From contig NZ_RBWS01000002.1 of NCBI RefSeq assembly GCF_003627955.1, forward strand, positions 1 to 64,000: a stretch of 64,000 bases of DNA, given 5' to 3'. Position numbers and translations under genes: made by a program. Position 1 is the stretch's first letter. Each line of letters opens with the position of its first letter. The DNA is from Sphingobacterium puteale (lineage in GTDB: Bacteria > Bacteroidota > Bacteroidia > Sphingobacteriales > Sphingobacteriaceae). This document shows positions 17,111-26,785 of the stretch, piece by piece. The notes beneath the pieces were generated by a model. The model was not told the origin of the DNA. It was given only the letters and a program-made list of their open reading frames with translations, and searched no databases.

Positions 17111-17143
17111 TTTTTCACTTTTAACTGATATGTCGTAACTTTG
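17111..17143 (+). promoter_or_regulatory. Promoter of the carA leader
   Basis: TAACTTTG (17136-17143) is a full TAnnTTTG box with a T-run near the -33 position (17111-17115). Transcription should start near 17148-17151. Confidence 0.5.
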
Positions 17144-17149
17144 TCTCCC

Positions 17150-17224
17150 GTGAAAATTAAAGTAGAGTCTTTATTGGTAGGTGCCTTAGGAAACGGTTTG
17201 TCAATCGTGGTAATGCATTGTTAA
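17150..17224 (+). CDS. Possible 24-codon leader ORF upstream of carA
   Basis: A GTG at 17150 opens a 24-codon frame ending in TAA at 17222-17224. The predicted peptide is basic at its start and hydrophobic after (KIKVESLLVGALGNGLSIVV core). The GTG falls at the expected transcription start, and an intrinsic terminator begins 10 nt after the stop. This could be a leader peptide for carA attenuation, a small protein, or merely part of a small RNA. The coding status is uncertain. Confidence 0.35.
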   Translation: MKIKVESLLVGALGNGLSIVVMHC

Positions 17225-17233
17225 TTCATATTT

Positions 17234-17258
17234 TAGCCCATTTGAGGGCTTTTTTTAT
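17234..17258 (+). terminator. Leader terminator upstream of carA (candidate attenuator)
   Basis: A short GC stem (AGCCC/GGGCT with a 6-nt loop) is followed by seven T. It lies between the only visible promoter and carA, so carA transcription must pass it or start from an unseen promoter. Confidence 0.6.
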
Positions 17259-17324
17259 ATCCAATAGGGACGGCTTTAGGATTCAGAACAGAAGAGATAC
17301 ACATTTTATAATATTACATCGATA

Positions 17325-18425
17325 ATGACCAACTACAGCAAATTGCCTGCAATTTTAGTTTTAGAAGATGGTACAGTTTATCACGGTAAAGCCGCTGGTA
17401 AAATTGGTACGACTACTGGTGAAATCTGTTTTAATACAGGAACAACCGGTTATCAAGAGATTTTTACAGATCCATCTTATTTTGGACAAATCATGGTAAC
17501 AACCAATGCACATATTGGTAACTATGGTATTGATGAGGATGATACCGAATCAAATCAAATTCAGATTGCGGGCTTGGTTTGTAAAAACTACAACATCAAC
17601 TATAGCCGTAAAATGGCTGATGAGTCTATTCAAAGCTATTTTGAAGAAGGAAATTTGGTGGGTATTTCCGATGTGGATACACGTTCATTGGTAAGACATA
17701 TCCGTGATAAAGGCGCCATGAATGCAATCATTTCTTCGGAAACGCTAGACGTTGAAGAATTAAAGAGCCAGTTGGCAAAAGTTCCTTCGATGGATGGTCT
17801 TGAGCTGTCTTCGAAGGTAACGACTACTGAACCTTATTTCTTTGGAAATGAAAATGCATCTTTACGTGTTGCAGTATTGGATTTGGGTATCAAGAAAAAT
17901 ATCCTGCGCAATTTTGAGGCACGTGACGTTTATACAAAAGTTTTCCCAGCTAAGACAACATTTGAGGAAATGGAAAAATGGAATCCTGACGGTTACTTTA
18001 TTTCAAATGGTCCCGGTGATCCTGCACCGATGGATTATGCTATTGAAACCGTAAAATCTATTTTGAATGCAAACAAGCCAATGTTTGGGATCTGTTTAGG
18101 TCATCAGATTTTAGCCTTAGCTAATGGTATCCGCACAAGCAAATTGCATAACGGACACCGTGGTATCAATCACCCGGTCAAAAATATTATCGCCAACCGT
18201 TGCGAAATTACTTCGCAAAACCATGGTTTTGGTGTTGTCGCTGAAGACATTGAAAATTCGGAAAATGTTGAGATCACGCACGTTAATTTGAACGACCAAT
18301 CTATAGAAGGTATTCGCATCAAAGGGCAAAAAGCGTTCTCGGTTCAATATCACCCTGAATCATCCCCAGGTCCACACGATTCACGTTACCTGTTTGATGA
18401 TTTCGTTGCAATGATCAAAAACTAA
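17325..18425 (+). CDS. carA: Carbamoyl phosphate synthase small subunit
   Basis: This 366-residue glutaminase subunit supplies ammonia to CarB for carbamoyl phosphate, the precursor of pyrimidines and arginine. It shows the N-terminal CPSase domain (ILVLEDGTVYHGKAAG) and a class I amidotransferase domain with the nucleophile in FGICLGHQI (near 255) and the histidine-glutamate pair in QYHPESSPGPHD. No carB lies in the window. The leader upstream suggests attenuation. Confidence 0.95.
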   Translation: MTNYSKLPAILVLEDGTVYHGKAAGKIGTTTGEICFNTGTTGYQEIFTDPSYFGQIMVTTNAHIGNYGIDEDDTESNQIQIAGLVCKNYNINYSRKMADESIQSYFEEGNLVGISDVDTRSLVRHIRDKGAMNAIISSETLDVEELKSQLAKVPSMDGLELSSKVTTTEPYFFGNENASLRVAVLDLGIKKNILRNFEARDVYTKVFPAKTTFEEMEKWNPDGYFISNGPGDPAPMDYAIETVKSILNANKPMFGICLGHQILALANGIRTSKLHNGHRGINHPVKNIIANRCEITSQNHGFGVVAEDIENSENVEITHVNLNDQSIEGIRIKGQKAFSVQYHPESSPGPHDSRYLFDDFVAMIKN

Positions 18426-18437
18426 GCAAATATAGTA

Positions 18438-18480
18438 TAGCATAAAAACCCTCCCTATCGCGGAGGGTTTTTTATGCTAT
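18438..18480. terminator. Intrinsic terminator after carA
   Basis: A GC core (ACCCTCC/GGAGGGT) is extended outward by A-T and mixed pairs to a stem of about 18 bp, with a T-run on the + strand. Confidence 0.9.
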
Positions 18481-18551
18481 ATTGTGGCACCAATTATTCA
18501 GATTGGTCATATTTTATTCACAATTAATGACGGATTAAATACATTTTTTGT

Positions 18552-18559
18552 TATATTTG
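18552..18559 (+). promoter_or_regulatory. -7 promoter box of eno
   Basis: TATATTTG is a full TAnnTTTG match about 78 nt before the enolase ATG. No -33 TTTG is present at the usual distance. Confidence 0.5.
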
Positions 18560-18625
18560 GTTGTGAAAAATGTCTGTAGATAAGAGTGTGTCTTATTTAC
18601 ACTAAGTAATGAAAATAAATTATAG

Positions 18626-19933
<1,308 letters not shown>

Positions 19934-19954
19934 GTTTACCCTATCCTGCTAATC

Positions 19955-19992
19955 AAATAAGGCCTAATCTGTAGATTAGGCCTTATTTTTTT
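19955..19992. terminator. Bidirectional terminator between eno and the DUF72 gene
   Basis: A perfect stem of about 15 bp (19955-19969 and 19974-19988) has a T-run on the right and A-run on the left. It serves eno on + and probably the operon ending at 20029 on -. Confidence 0.9.
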
Positions 19993-20028
19993 GGAATAGT
20001 TTTATTCTAGAAAGAAGGAGGATACCCG

Positions 20029-20916
20029 TTAAAATAAGGTATTACCAGTTGCTTTATTTGGATACTTAAGATTCAAATCAAATGTTTCGTTCATTTTCTT
20101 AATAAAGTGGGTGGCCAGCAGGGGTGACTCAATTTCAACATTCTGATGGATAAAGAAATACAGTTTCTGCAATCCATTATCCCGCCAGCATTTTATTATT
20201 TCTATCCACTTGTCCAGACGCGCATAATCCGAAGCATGGTTAGCACCGACATAACGGATAAAGGCGACAGGCGTAGTCAGGCGCATATGCAACATATCTC
20301 TTCTGCCGGCCGTATCGACCAATACATTGGTCACTCCGGTCTCCTCCAATAACGTATAGAGTTCTTTTGTTACTTCAGGTTTAGAAAACCAGTCTTTATT
20401 TCGGACTTCCAATGCTAATGGGACATCCTTCGGCCAGTCATGTAAGAATAGTTTTAAGCGGGCCATGTCTTTTGGATTGTAGTTGTCATGCATCTGCAGA
20501 AATACCATGCCTAACTTTTCGTCAAATTGGACAACGGCATCCGTAAATAGTTTTACCTTATCCGTCGCATTCAGCAATCGGCTGAAATGACTGATGGACT
20601 GTGGGACTTTTGGGAAGAACTTAAAGTCTGCAGGTGTTTTCTGTTTCCAGGTTTCCACCTGTTCTCGGCTGGGTGAGTTGTAAAATGTCGCGTTCAGTTC
20701 GATACTGTTAAACTGATTTGCATAGTAGACAAGTTCGTCTTTTGTCCCCTTTGGATAAAAGCCCTTTAAATCTTGTTTGTTCCATTTTGCGCAGCCAACA
20801 TACACTTCAAATGGTTCGTCGTTTTTGAAATGCTGCAAAAGGGTTAAGGTCTCTTTTGGAGTAGGTGGTAGGGTGAAATCTACCTCTTCGGGATGATCTA
20901 CTTGGCCAAATTTCAT
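20029..20916 (-). CDS. DUF72 protein (YecE-like TIM barrel)
   Basis: This 295-residue protein shows the DUF72 hallmarks YVGCAKWNKQDLKGFYPKG, FNSIELNATFYNSPSREQV, FKFFPKVPQSISH and the C-terminal YFFIHQN. The family adopts a TIM-barrel fold and its biochemical role is not known. The gene overlaps the MFS transporter gene by 4 nt and is the last of a three-gene operon. Confidence 0.9.
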   Translation of the reverse strand: MKFGQVDHPEEVDFTLPPTPKETLTLLQHFKNDEPFEVYVGCAKWNKQDLKGFYPKGTKDELVYYANQFNSIELNATFYNSPSREQVETWKQKTPADFKFFPKVPQSISHFSRLLNATDKVKLFTDAVVQFDEKLGMVFLQMHDNYNPKDMARLKLFLHDWPKDVPLALEVRNKDWFSKPEVTKELYTLLEETGVTNVLVDTAGRRDMLHMRLTTPVAFIRYVGANHASDYARLDKWIEIIKCWRDNGLQKLYFFIHQNVEIESPLLATHFIKKMNETFDLNLKYPNKATGNTLF

Positions 20917-22109
20917 ATTGGTTTTTTTCTTAATTTGTGATCAAATAATACATGTGCTAGCAAAGCCGATAGCGTATACAGGGTTCCGACGGTTATTACA
21001 CCGGGCCATTGGAAATGTTGCCATGCCTGTGCTGCAAAAAAGGTGCCTGTTGAACCGCCAATAAAATAGCTGACCATATATACAGTGTTAAGGCGGTTGT
21101 TGGCGCCGAGATTCAGGGCGTAAAAATCACTCTGGTTTAGGATATGCATGGATTGCAGTCCAAGATCAATAAGAATAACCCCAATGATTAACCCCCAATA
21201 GTAATTTCCGAATAACGCAAAGAGCAGCCAGCTAAATACCATTAATAAGATGGCATATAGGATAATTTTAGCGGTACCTATGAATACGGTCGCCCGATTG
21301 ACAAAAGCTGCAGCAAGAGCGCCACAGGCGCCGACGAGGCCAAATGCTCCAGCAGTAGCCGGTCCGTCAAAAAAAGGGGGACCTTCGATGTGGAAAACCA
21401 AAGTCGTAAAGAAGGCTGAAAATGCGCCAAATCCCATGGCACCGCGAAATGCCGCCAGTTGTAGTACCGGTTGATTTCTGGCGAAGTTCCATACGGAAAC
21501 CATCAATTCTTTATAGGTACCCCTAAAGTTCGGAGCTACCTCAGGTAGCTTTATGGCGATAGCCAATGCCGTGACTACCATGACCACCGTAGCGATCCAG
21601 TACATTTCGCGCCACCCAAAGTAAGAACCGACAAAGCCACTGACCACACGCGATAATAAAATGCCGATCAACAGTCCGGACATCACCATGCCGATCGCAG
21701 CTCCCTGTTTCTCTTTGGAGGCAAGCTCTGCTGCCATAGGTACAAAAACTTGTGGTATTACCGATGTGAAACCGATCAAAAAGCTGAAGATTAGGATAGA
21801 AACAATGGAATGGGAGAGGGCCATTCCGGCCAAAGAAAGAATAATAAAAATAAAATCAATCAAGATCATTTTCTTTCTTTTGAACATATCCCCCAACGGG
21901 ACAATCAGCAATAGGCCGCAGGCATAGCCGATTTGTGTCAGCATGGCCGAATTACTTACGGTAGCTTCACCAACACCCAGATCCTTTGCAATCAGTCCCA
22001 ATAAGGGCTGATTGTAATAGTTATTGGCAACAACCAGGCCAGTGGCGATTGTCATCAGCCATAAGGTGGCCTGGGATAATGCTGTTTTGGAGTCAGTACT
22101 TGGGGTCAT
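20913..22109 (-). CDS. MFS transporter
   Basis: This 398-residue protein has about 12 hydrophobic segments and the MFS loop signature GDMFKRKKMILIDF after helix 2. Start and end features (LVVANNYYNQPLLGLIAKDLGV) resemble the YnfM-type efflux branch. The substrate cannot be told. It lies 3 nt after yceH and overlaps the DUF72 gene, so it is coupled to both. Confidence 0.9.
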   Translation of the reverse strand: MTPSTDSKTALSQATLWLMTIATGLVVANNYYNQPLLGLIAKDLGVGEATVSNSAMLTQIGYACGLLLIVPLGDMFKRKKMILIDFIFIILSLAGMALSHSIVSILIFSFLIGFTSVIPQVFVPMAAELASKEKQGAAIGMVMSGLLIGILLSRVVSGFVGSYFGWREMYWIATVVMVVTALAIAIKLPEVAPNFRGTYKELMVSVWNFARNQPVLQLAAFRGAMGFGAFSAFFTTLVFHIEGPPFFDGPATAGAFGLVGACGALAAAFVNRATVFIGTAKIILYAILLMVFSWLLFALFGNYYWGLIIGVILIDLGLQSMHILNQSDFYALNLGANNRLNTVYMVSYFIGGSTGTFFAAQAWQHFQWPGVITVGTLYTLSALLAHVLFDHKLRKKPI

Positions 22110-22112
22110 CAG

Positions 22113-22754
22113 TTAATGTAATTCGTCCCACAAATCCTGAAATTTTTGCTTTAAGGCAGCGACTTCCTGTTCGAGTTGTCCTATACGTTCCAAAAGCGCC
22201 TGATCTGCGACAGCGGTATGTGAGCTGCTGGCATGTTCAAAAGCTTCCACATTTACCTCGCCAAGTAGGTGAATATACCGTACCTCTTTATGACCAGCTT
22301 GTTTTGGCAGTGATTTTAGGTAGCCTTCTTGCGACAGCTTTTCCAATTGTTCAGTAATTTCACGCAATGATTCGAATTCGTAGAGCCTGCCGGCACTTGA
22401 ATTAATTTCACCTGCAGTTAGTGGTCCGCGGAGCAGCAATAGGCAAATAATAGCCAGTTCGGATGGTACTAGCGGAAATTGTATGGCAAAGTTGTGTTTA
22501 TACTTGGTTACCCTGGACCCACCACCGATAACGGTTGAAATCAATCCTCTCTTTTTCAGGATGTCCAGTGTATTGACGATGTCTTCTTCGCTATATTGCA
22601 CGACAGGCTTGCGAGAAGTTTTTTGATTGCAAGCAGCCTGTAAGCTGTTGATCGTCATGGGATAATATTCAGGGGTCACCTTTGATTTTTCAATCAAGGA
22701 GCCTAGGACACGCTGTTCCATTGCAGACAATTGAGGCAAATTAGTCGTTTCCAT
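22113..22754 (-). CDS. yceH: DUF480 protein YceH
   Basis: This 213-residue protein is built of two winged-helix repeats (LSAMEQRVLGSLIEKSKVTPEYYPMTINSLQAACNQKTSR, typical of YceH) and ends in a short coiled coil (QLEQEVAALKQKF). The fold suggests DNA or protein binding, but no function is established. It is the first gene of the yceH/MFS/DUF72 operon. Confidence 0.92.
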   Translation of the reverse strand: METTNLPQLSAMEQRVLGSLIEKSKVTPEYYPMTINSLQAACNQKTSRKPVVQYSEEDIVNTLDILKKRGLISTVIGGGSRVTKYKHNFAIQFPLVPSELAIICLLLLRGPLTAGEINSSAGRLYEFESLREITEQLEKLSQEGYLKSLPKQAGHKEVRYIHLLGEVNVEAFEHASSSHTAVADQALLERIGQLEQEVAALKQKFQDLWDELH

Positions 22755-22853
22755 TTTATTTTTAATGTATCTATTATAATCGAATATAAGTTAAATGTCA
22801 AACGGCGCCCGACATCAACTTGAAGATTTGTTCTTATCCAAAGATGCCCTTTT

Positions 22854-22902
22854 TCCCATAGAACTCCAAAATATCCGATTGATATTGTTGGAGAAAATGG
22901 GA
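22854..22902. other. Orphan multi-helix hairpin
   Basis: Three nested stems are separated by small internal loops: 22854-22859 with 22897-22902, 22864-22869 with 22888-22893, and 22871-22875 with 22881-22885 around a 5-nt loop. It lies between yceH and the deacetylase operon and upstream of the latter's probable promoter. It has no T-run, so it is not a terminator. It may be a regulator site or part of a small RNA. Confidence 0.4.
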
Positions 22903-22918
22903 TTGCTTTAGTTTTTCT

Positions 22919-22926
22919 TATCTTCG
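22919..22926 (+). promoter_or_regulatory. Probable -7 box of the deacetylase operon
   Basis: TATCTTCG differs at one position from TAnnTTTG and lies 22 nt before the GTG start codon at 22949. Confidence 0.35.
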
Positions 22927-22948
22927 CATCAATAAAATAAGATTTAAA

Positions 22949-23854
22949 GTGCTTAAGATAGCTTTTCATCCCGAATTTATCCATCCGGTCAAAGAAGGAC
23001 ATCGTTTTCCGATGTTAAAGTACGAGTTGATCCCGCTGCAGTTAAAGCATGAAGGATTGGTCAATGAAACTAATTTTTTCAGACCTGAGCTGGCAAGTTT
23101 TGAGACTTGTTGTCTGGTACATGATCCAGCCTATGTGGCAAAACTGTTTGATTTGAGCCTGGACCCAAAAATGGTGCGCAGGATTGGATTCCCCTTAAGT
23201 AAGCGTTTGGTAGACCGCGAACGCTATATTCTGGACGGAACAGTTCAGGCTGCAGGATATGCCTTGAAATATGGGGTGGCTTTTACCATTGCAGGTGGAA
23301 CCCACCATGCTGGCTATGATTTTGGTGAAGGCTTTTGCCTGATGAACGATCAAGCCACCGCCGCAGGTTATCTACTAAAATATAAGCGGGCAAATCGAAT
23401 CCTTATTATTGATCTGGATGTGCATCAGGGGAATGGGACAGCGCATATCTTTGAGGGGCATCAACAGGTGTTTACCTTTTCAATGCATGGCGAGAAGAAC
23501 TATCCCTTTATCAAGCAGCCTTCTCACTTGGATATCGGACTCGCTGAAAATATAACAGATAGAGAATATTTGGAGATCCTGAATGAGCATCTGGGGGATT
23601 TATTTGAGCGTATCCGGCCTGATTTTGTTTTTTATCAGGCAGGTGTAGATATACTGGGGACCGATAAACTAGGAAAATTGAATTTAAGTCCAGCGACCTG
23701 TGCACGAAGGGATGAACTCGTACTGGGCTTATGTCATCAGTTGCATATCCCTGTTCAGGTAAGTATGGGCGGGGGATATTCGCCCCAGATCAAAGATATT
23801 GTCAATGCACATTGCCAAACATTTAAAATAGCAATAGATTTATATCATTTATAA
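22949..23854 (+). CDS. HDAC-like deacetylase (arginase/deacetylase superfamily)
   Basis: This 301-residue protein begins with GTG and belongs to the histone deacetylase/AcuC/APAH family of zinc hydrolases. It shows the two active-site histidines in GGTHHAGYDFGEGFC near residue 113, the zinc-binding DLDVHQGNGTAHIF near 151 and the C-terminal second Asp region YQAGVDILGTDKLG. Bacterial members remove acetyl groups from proteins or small amines. It is first in an operon with a nucleoid-associated protein 9 nt downstream. Confidence 0.9.
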   Translation: MLKIAFHPEFIHPVKEGHRFPMLKYELIPLQLKHEGLVNETNFFRPELASFETCCLVHDPAYVAKLFDLSLDPKMVRRIGFPLSKRLVDRERYILDGTVQAAGYALKYGVAFTIAGGTHHAGYDFGEGFCLMNDQATAAGYLLKYKRANRILIIDLDVHQGNGTAHIFEGHQQVFTFSMHGEKNYPFIKQPSHLDIGLAENITDREYLEILNEHLGDLFERIRPDFVFYQAGVDILGTDKLGKLNLSPATCARRDELVLGLCHQLHIPVQVSMGGGYSPQIKDIVNAHCQTFKIAIDLYHL

Positions 23855-23863
23855 AATAAGAAT

Positions 23864-24922
23864 ATGTTTTTTCATCAAGACGCAACTTTTGAAGCACTAT
23901 CCATACACCGTGTGGGAAACAAAGCACAAGACGAATCTTATATCCTGTCAGACGAACCAGTGTCCCTTGAAGGCGATGAAGTATTGCCCGGACTTTTGAT
24001 GCAGTATTTTATGAGTCCCTTTGCTAAAGTGAACGAAGTATATCGTCTTTATCATCCCAATGAAGAACTGGATCTGAACGAGGTGTTCTATTTTGTTCGC
24101 CAGTACTTTAAAGAGCAGTTACCCTTTCACGATTTTTCGCAGCAGATTTCGAAACACCTGTATGAGGTGTCCAACCACCCCAAGATTAAAGCAGGGGAGG
24201 TGTATGTGGTAGCGTTAAAAAATGTACAGATTGAAGGCGAGGAACACAATGCTATTGGTATATTTAAATCGGAAAACAAAGAGACTTACCTAAAGGTATA
24301 TCCCGAACAAGGGGCTTTTACCTTGGAATATGAGCAGGAGGCAATCAACATCAATAAGTTGGACAAAGGATGCATTATCATCAATGTTGAGGAAGAGGAA
24401 GGTTATAAAGTTCTTGTATTGGATCAAACCAACAGACAGCAGGAAGCGGTATATTGGAAGGACGAATTCCTGAAATTGCGTGTGCGTAATGACAATTTTA
24501 ATCAGACAGGTAACTACCTAAAAGTCTATAAGAATTTTGTTCAGGAGAAACTCGATGAAACGTTTGAACTGGAGAAGGCCGATAAGATTGATCTGATGAA
24601 TAAATCAATGAACTACTTTAAGGAAAAGGAGACTTTTGTTCAGGAGGAATTTGAAGAGGAAGTATTGGGAAATCCCCAGGCGATAGCCCTGTTTCAGGAT
24701 TATAAAGCTGGTTTTGAAGATGAGTTCGATTCACCCTTCCAGTCGAGTTTTGAAATAGCGGACAAGGCGGTTAAAAAGATGGAATCTTCTTACAAATCGG
24801 TGCTCAAATTAGATAAGAACTTTCATATTTATGTGCACGGAAAACGGGAATACCTTGAAAAAGGATTTGATGAAGATAAAGGGATGAACTATTATAAGGT
24901 CTATTTCGAAAACGAAAGCTAA
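23864..24922 (+). CDS. Nucleoid-associated protein, NdpA/YejK family
   Basis: This 352-residue protein resembles the 37-kDa nucleoid-associated family (PF04245), with the N-terminal IHRVGNKAQDESYILSDEPV region and the central FPEQGAFTLEY-type strand region (here KVYPEQGAFTLEYEQEAI). It is acidic in its C-terminal half. In E. coli the homologue YejK associates with nucleoid and topoisomerase IV. Placement between a deacetylase and a DUF3810 gene, with gaps of 9 and 6 nt, indicates a single operon. Confidence 0.82.
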   Translation: MFFHQDATFEALSIHRVGNKAQDESYILSDEPVSLEGDEVLPGLLMQYFMSPFAKVNEVYRLYHPNEELDLNEVFYFVRQYFKEQLPFHDFSQQISKHLYEVSNHPKIKAGEVYVVALKNVQIEGEEHNAIGIFKSENKETYLKVYPEQGAFTLEYEQEAININKLDKGCIIINVEEEEGYKVLVLDQTNRQQEAVYWKDEFLKLRVRNDNFNQTGNYLKVYKNFVQEKLDETFELEKADKIDLMNKSMNYFKEKETFVQEEFEEEVLGNPQAIALFQDYKAGFEDEFDSPFQSSFEIADKAVKKMESSYKSVLKLDKNFHIYVHGKREYLEKGFDEDKGMNYYKVYFENES

Positions 24923-24928
24923 TACCCC

Positions 24929-26008
24929 ATGATGAAGCGTGATAAAATAGCTGTTTTTATTTTTGGATCATTCATCAGTCTGCTATGCGTTTTATCGTTG
25001 ATCGAAAGCCGTAGTTTATGGATCGAGGAATTTTATGCACGGGGATTTTATCGGTTTTATGGTCATATCCCAAAGTTTATTTTTGGCTATATTCCCTTTA
25101 GCATAGGGGATATTTTTTATGCCTTCACGGTTATTGTTCTGCTCTATTGGCTGGTTAAACTTATACGCAAGCTATGGTGTAAAAAATGGTCGGATACTTG
25201 CCGTGCCTTTTTATTTATCGTAAATCTATTTCTTGGGCTCTATATTTTCTTTTATATCTCCTGGGGGTTGAATTATTATCGGAAGCCAATCAGTGTGAAT
25301 GCAAAACTGCAAGTTGACAGCCTGAGGCTCGCGGATTATCTGATGGTACTTGATGAATACCTGGATAGTACAAATGCTTTGCGGGAACAGGTAGATCCAG
25401 CACAGTGGGGCCAAAGAAAAGATCATATGCGGGAAGATCTGGCGACCTGGGTGAAAAAAGATACCACATTTTCTTCTTTTTTGTCAAGTAGTCAGATCAA
25501 CGCCAAATCTCCCTTAAATAGTGTGGTTGTTTCATATTTTGGTGTTTCAGGTTATTTCAATCCGTTTACACACGAAGCACAGGTCAACTATGCCATGCCA
25601 GCCTTATCTTTTCCGTTTACTTATGTACATGAGCTCGCCCACCAACAGGGGGTAGGTTTTGAAGATGAAGCAAATTTTATTGCTTTTGTTCGACTGCAGC
25701 ATCATCCACAGTCTTTTTATCGTTATTCAGCCTATTTGCAGACAAGCCTTTATATGCTCGGAGAATTACGGGGCATGTATCCAGATCTTTCGAAGGAATA
25801 TCAAACAAGACTGAGTAAGCTGGTGTTGGCGGATGTGGCAGCGGAGCGCCTATTTTGGAGTGATTATACGGGCTGGATTAACGACCTGATGGGTTTGTTT
25901 TACAATCAATACCTGACACATAACAATCAAAAAGAGGGAATTGCAAGATATGATCGCATGACAAGGTTGGTGTTAGCCTATGAACTAAAAAAGAGAGGTT
26001 GTCATTGA
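24929..26008 (+). CDS. DUF3810 membrane protein with HExxH motif
   Basis: This 359-residue protein has three N-terminal transmembrane segments (about 8-25, 48-72, 88-112) and a large domain with the metalloprotease-type motif VHELAHQQGVGFEDEANF near residue 233. This pattern is that of DUF3810, for which a zinc peptidase activity is plausible but not proven. Two start methionines are adjacent. It is the last gene of the deacetylase operon and ends at a terminator. Confidence 0.88.
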   Translation: MMKRDKIAVFIFGSFISLLCVLSLIESRSLWIEEFYARGFYRFYGHIPKFIFGYIPFSIGDIFYAFTVIVLLYWLVKLIRKLWCKKWSDTCRAFLFIVNLFLGLYIFFYISWGLNYYRKPISVNAKLQVDSLRLADYLMVLDEYLDSTNALREQVDPAQWGQRKDHMREDLATWVKKDTTFSSFLSSSQINAKSPLNSVVVSYFGVSGYFNPFTHEAQVNYAMPALSFPFTYVHELAHQQGVGFEDEANFIAFVRLQHHPQSFYRYSAYLQTSLYMLGELRGMYPDLSKEYQTRLSKLVLADVAAERLFWSDYTGWINDLMGLFYNQYLTHNNQKEGIARYDRMTRLVLAYELKKRGCH

Positions 26009-26034
26009 AGTTTACCAAAAAAATGAATAGTTAT

Positions 26035-26074
26035 AAAAAAAACAGCATCAATCTTAAGGTTGATGCTGTTTTTA
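26035..26074. terminator. Bidirectional terminator
   Basis: An 11-bp perfect stem (26041-26051 and 26060-26070) with A-run before and T-run after lies between the convergent DUF3810 and secreted-protein genes. Confidence 0.85.
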
Positions 26075-26094
26075 TATAGTCCCTTTCGCCTGTC

Positions 26095-26730
26095 CTATTG
26101 AGTCGAAATCAGTTCAAAGGAACCTTCCGTGCCTGCACTACCGGAATAAATTTGTCCCTGTGGCAATCCTCTGAGACCAGTAGGTGCCGTTTTGATCCGG
26201 TCATAAATGTTTCTCAAGTCTGTGTTTGCATTGACAGCCCTACCCCCCGCTACCACATCGGCATAGATATAATTTGGCGACTTTTTATCTGTTGCCTGTG
26301 GTTTTATACTTCCTGTTGCCAAGGTGACTTTCACTTTGCCTCCATTACCATTGGGGAATGTTTTGGTTCCATTAAATGCATCATCGCCTTTGGCAATAAT
26401 ATACAGTGAACCCAATTTTTGAAAATTGACATGAATATCAAAATTAGCGCCGTTATTCTTACCATCGGTCCCATAGAAAGTTGCTTTGTTTCCGATCTCC
26501 GCATAACCAATGGTGATTTTGACATTTTTCTTTCCGTAAAAAGAGAGAGTGGAATTATCTTTCATGACCAATGTATCAATATGGATAACTGCGGTGGAAT
26601 CTTTGCTGTCAATATTTTTCTTGGCTTTTTTTCCAATTTCAAGTTTGGAGAAATGCTGTGTTTCCTGCGCTTTACCAATAAAGGTCAATGCGAAGCAAAA
26701 AAGAAAGCCCAAAATAAGTTTCGATTTCAT
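26095..26730 (-). CDS. Secreted protein of unknown function
   Basis: This 211-residue protein has a clear signal peptide (MKSKLILGFLFCFALTFIGKAQ) and no further membrane segment. The mature part is rich in Gly, Asn, Lys and alternating hydrophobic residues (TLVMKDNSTLSFYGKKNVKI, ATFYGTDGKNNGANFDIHV), as in beta-helix or beta-sandwich surface proteins. It may be distantly related to GIN-domain adhesins (DUF2807), but I do not recognise it with confidence. Confidence 0.75.
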   Translation of the reverse strand: MKSKLILGFLFCFALTFIGKAQETQHFSKLEIGKKAKKNIDSKDSTAVIHIDTLVMKDNSTLSFYGKKNVKITIGYAEIGNKATFYGTDGKNNGANFDIHVNFQKLGSLYIIAKGDDAFNGTKTFPNGNGGKVKVTLATGSIKPQATDKKSPNYIYADVVAGGRAVNANTDLRNIYDRIKTAPTGLRGLPQGQIYSGSAGTEGSFELISTQ

Positions 26731-26785
26731 ACGCTTTAATTATGTATAACTAATTAATAGTTTGACAATTGAAAGCCAAAAGAGT

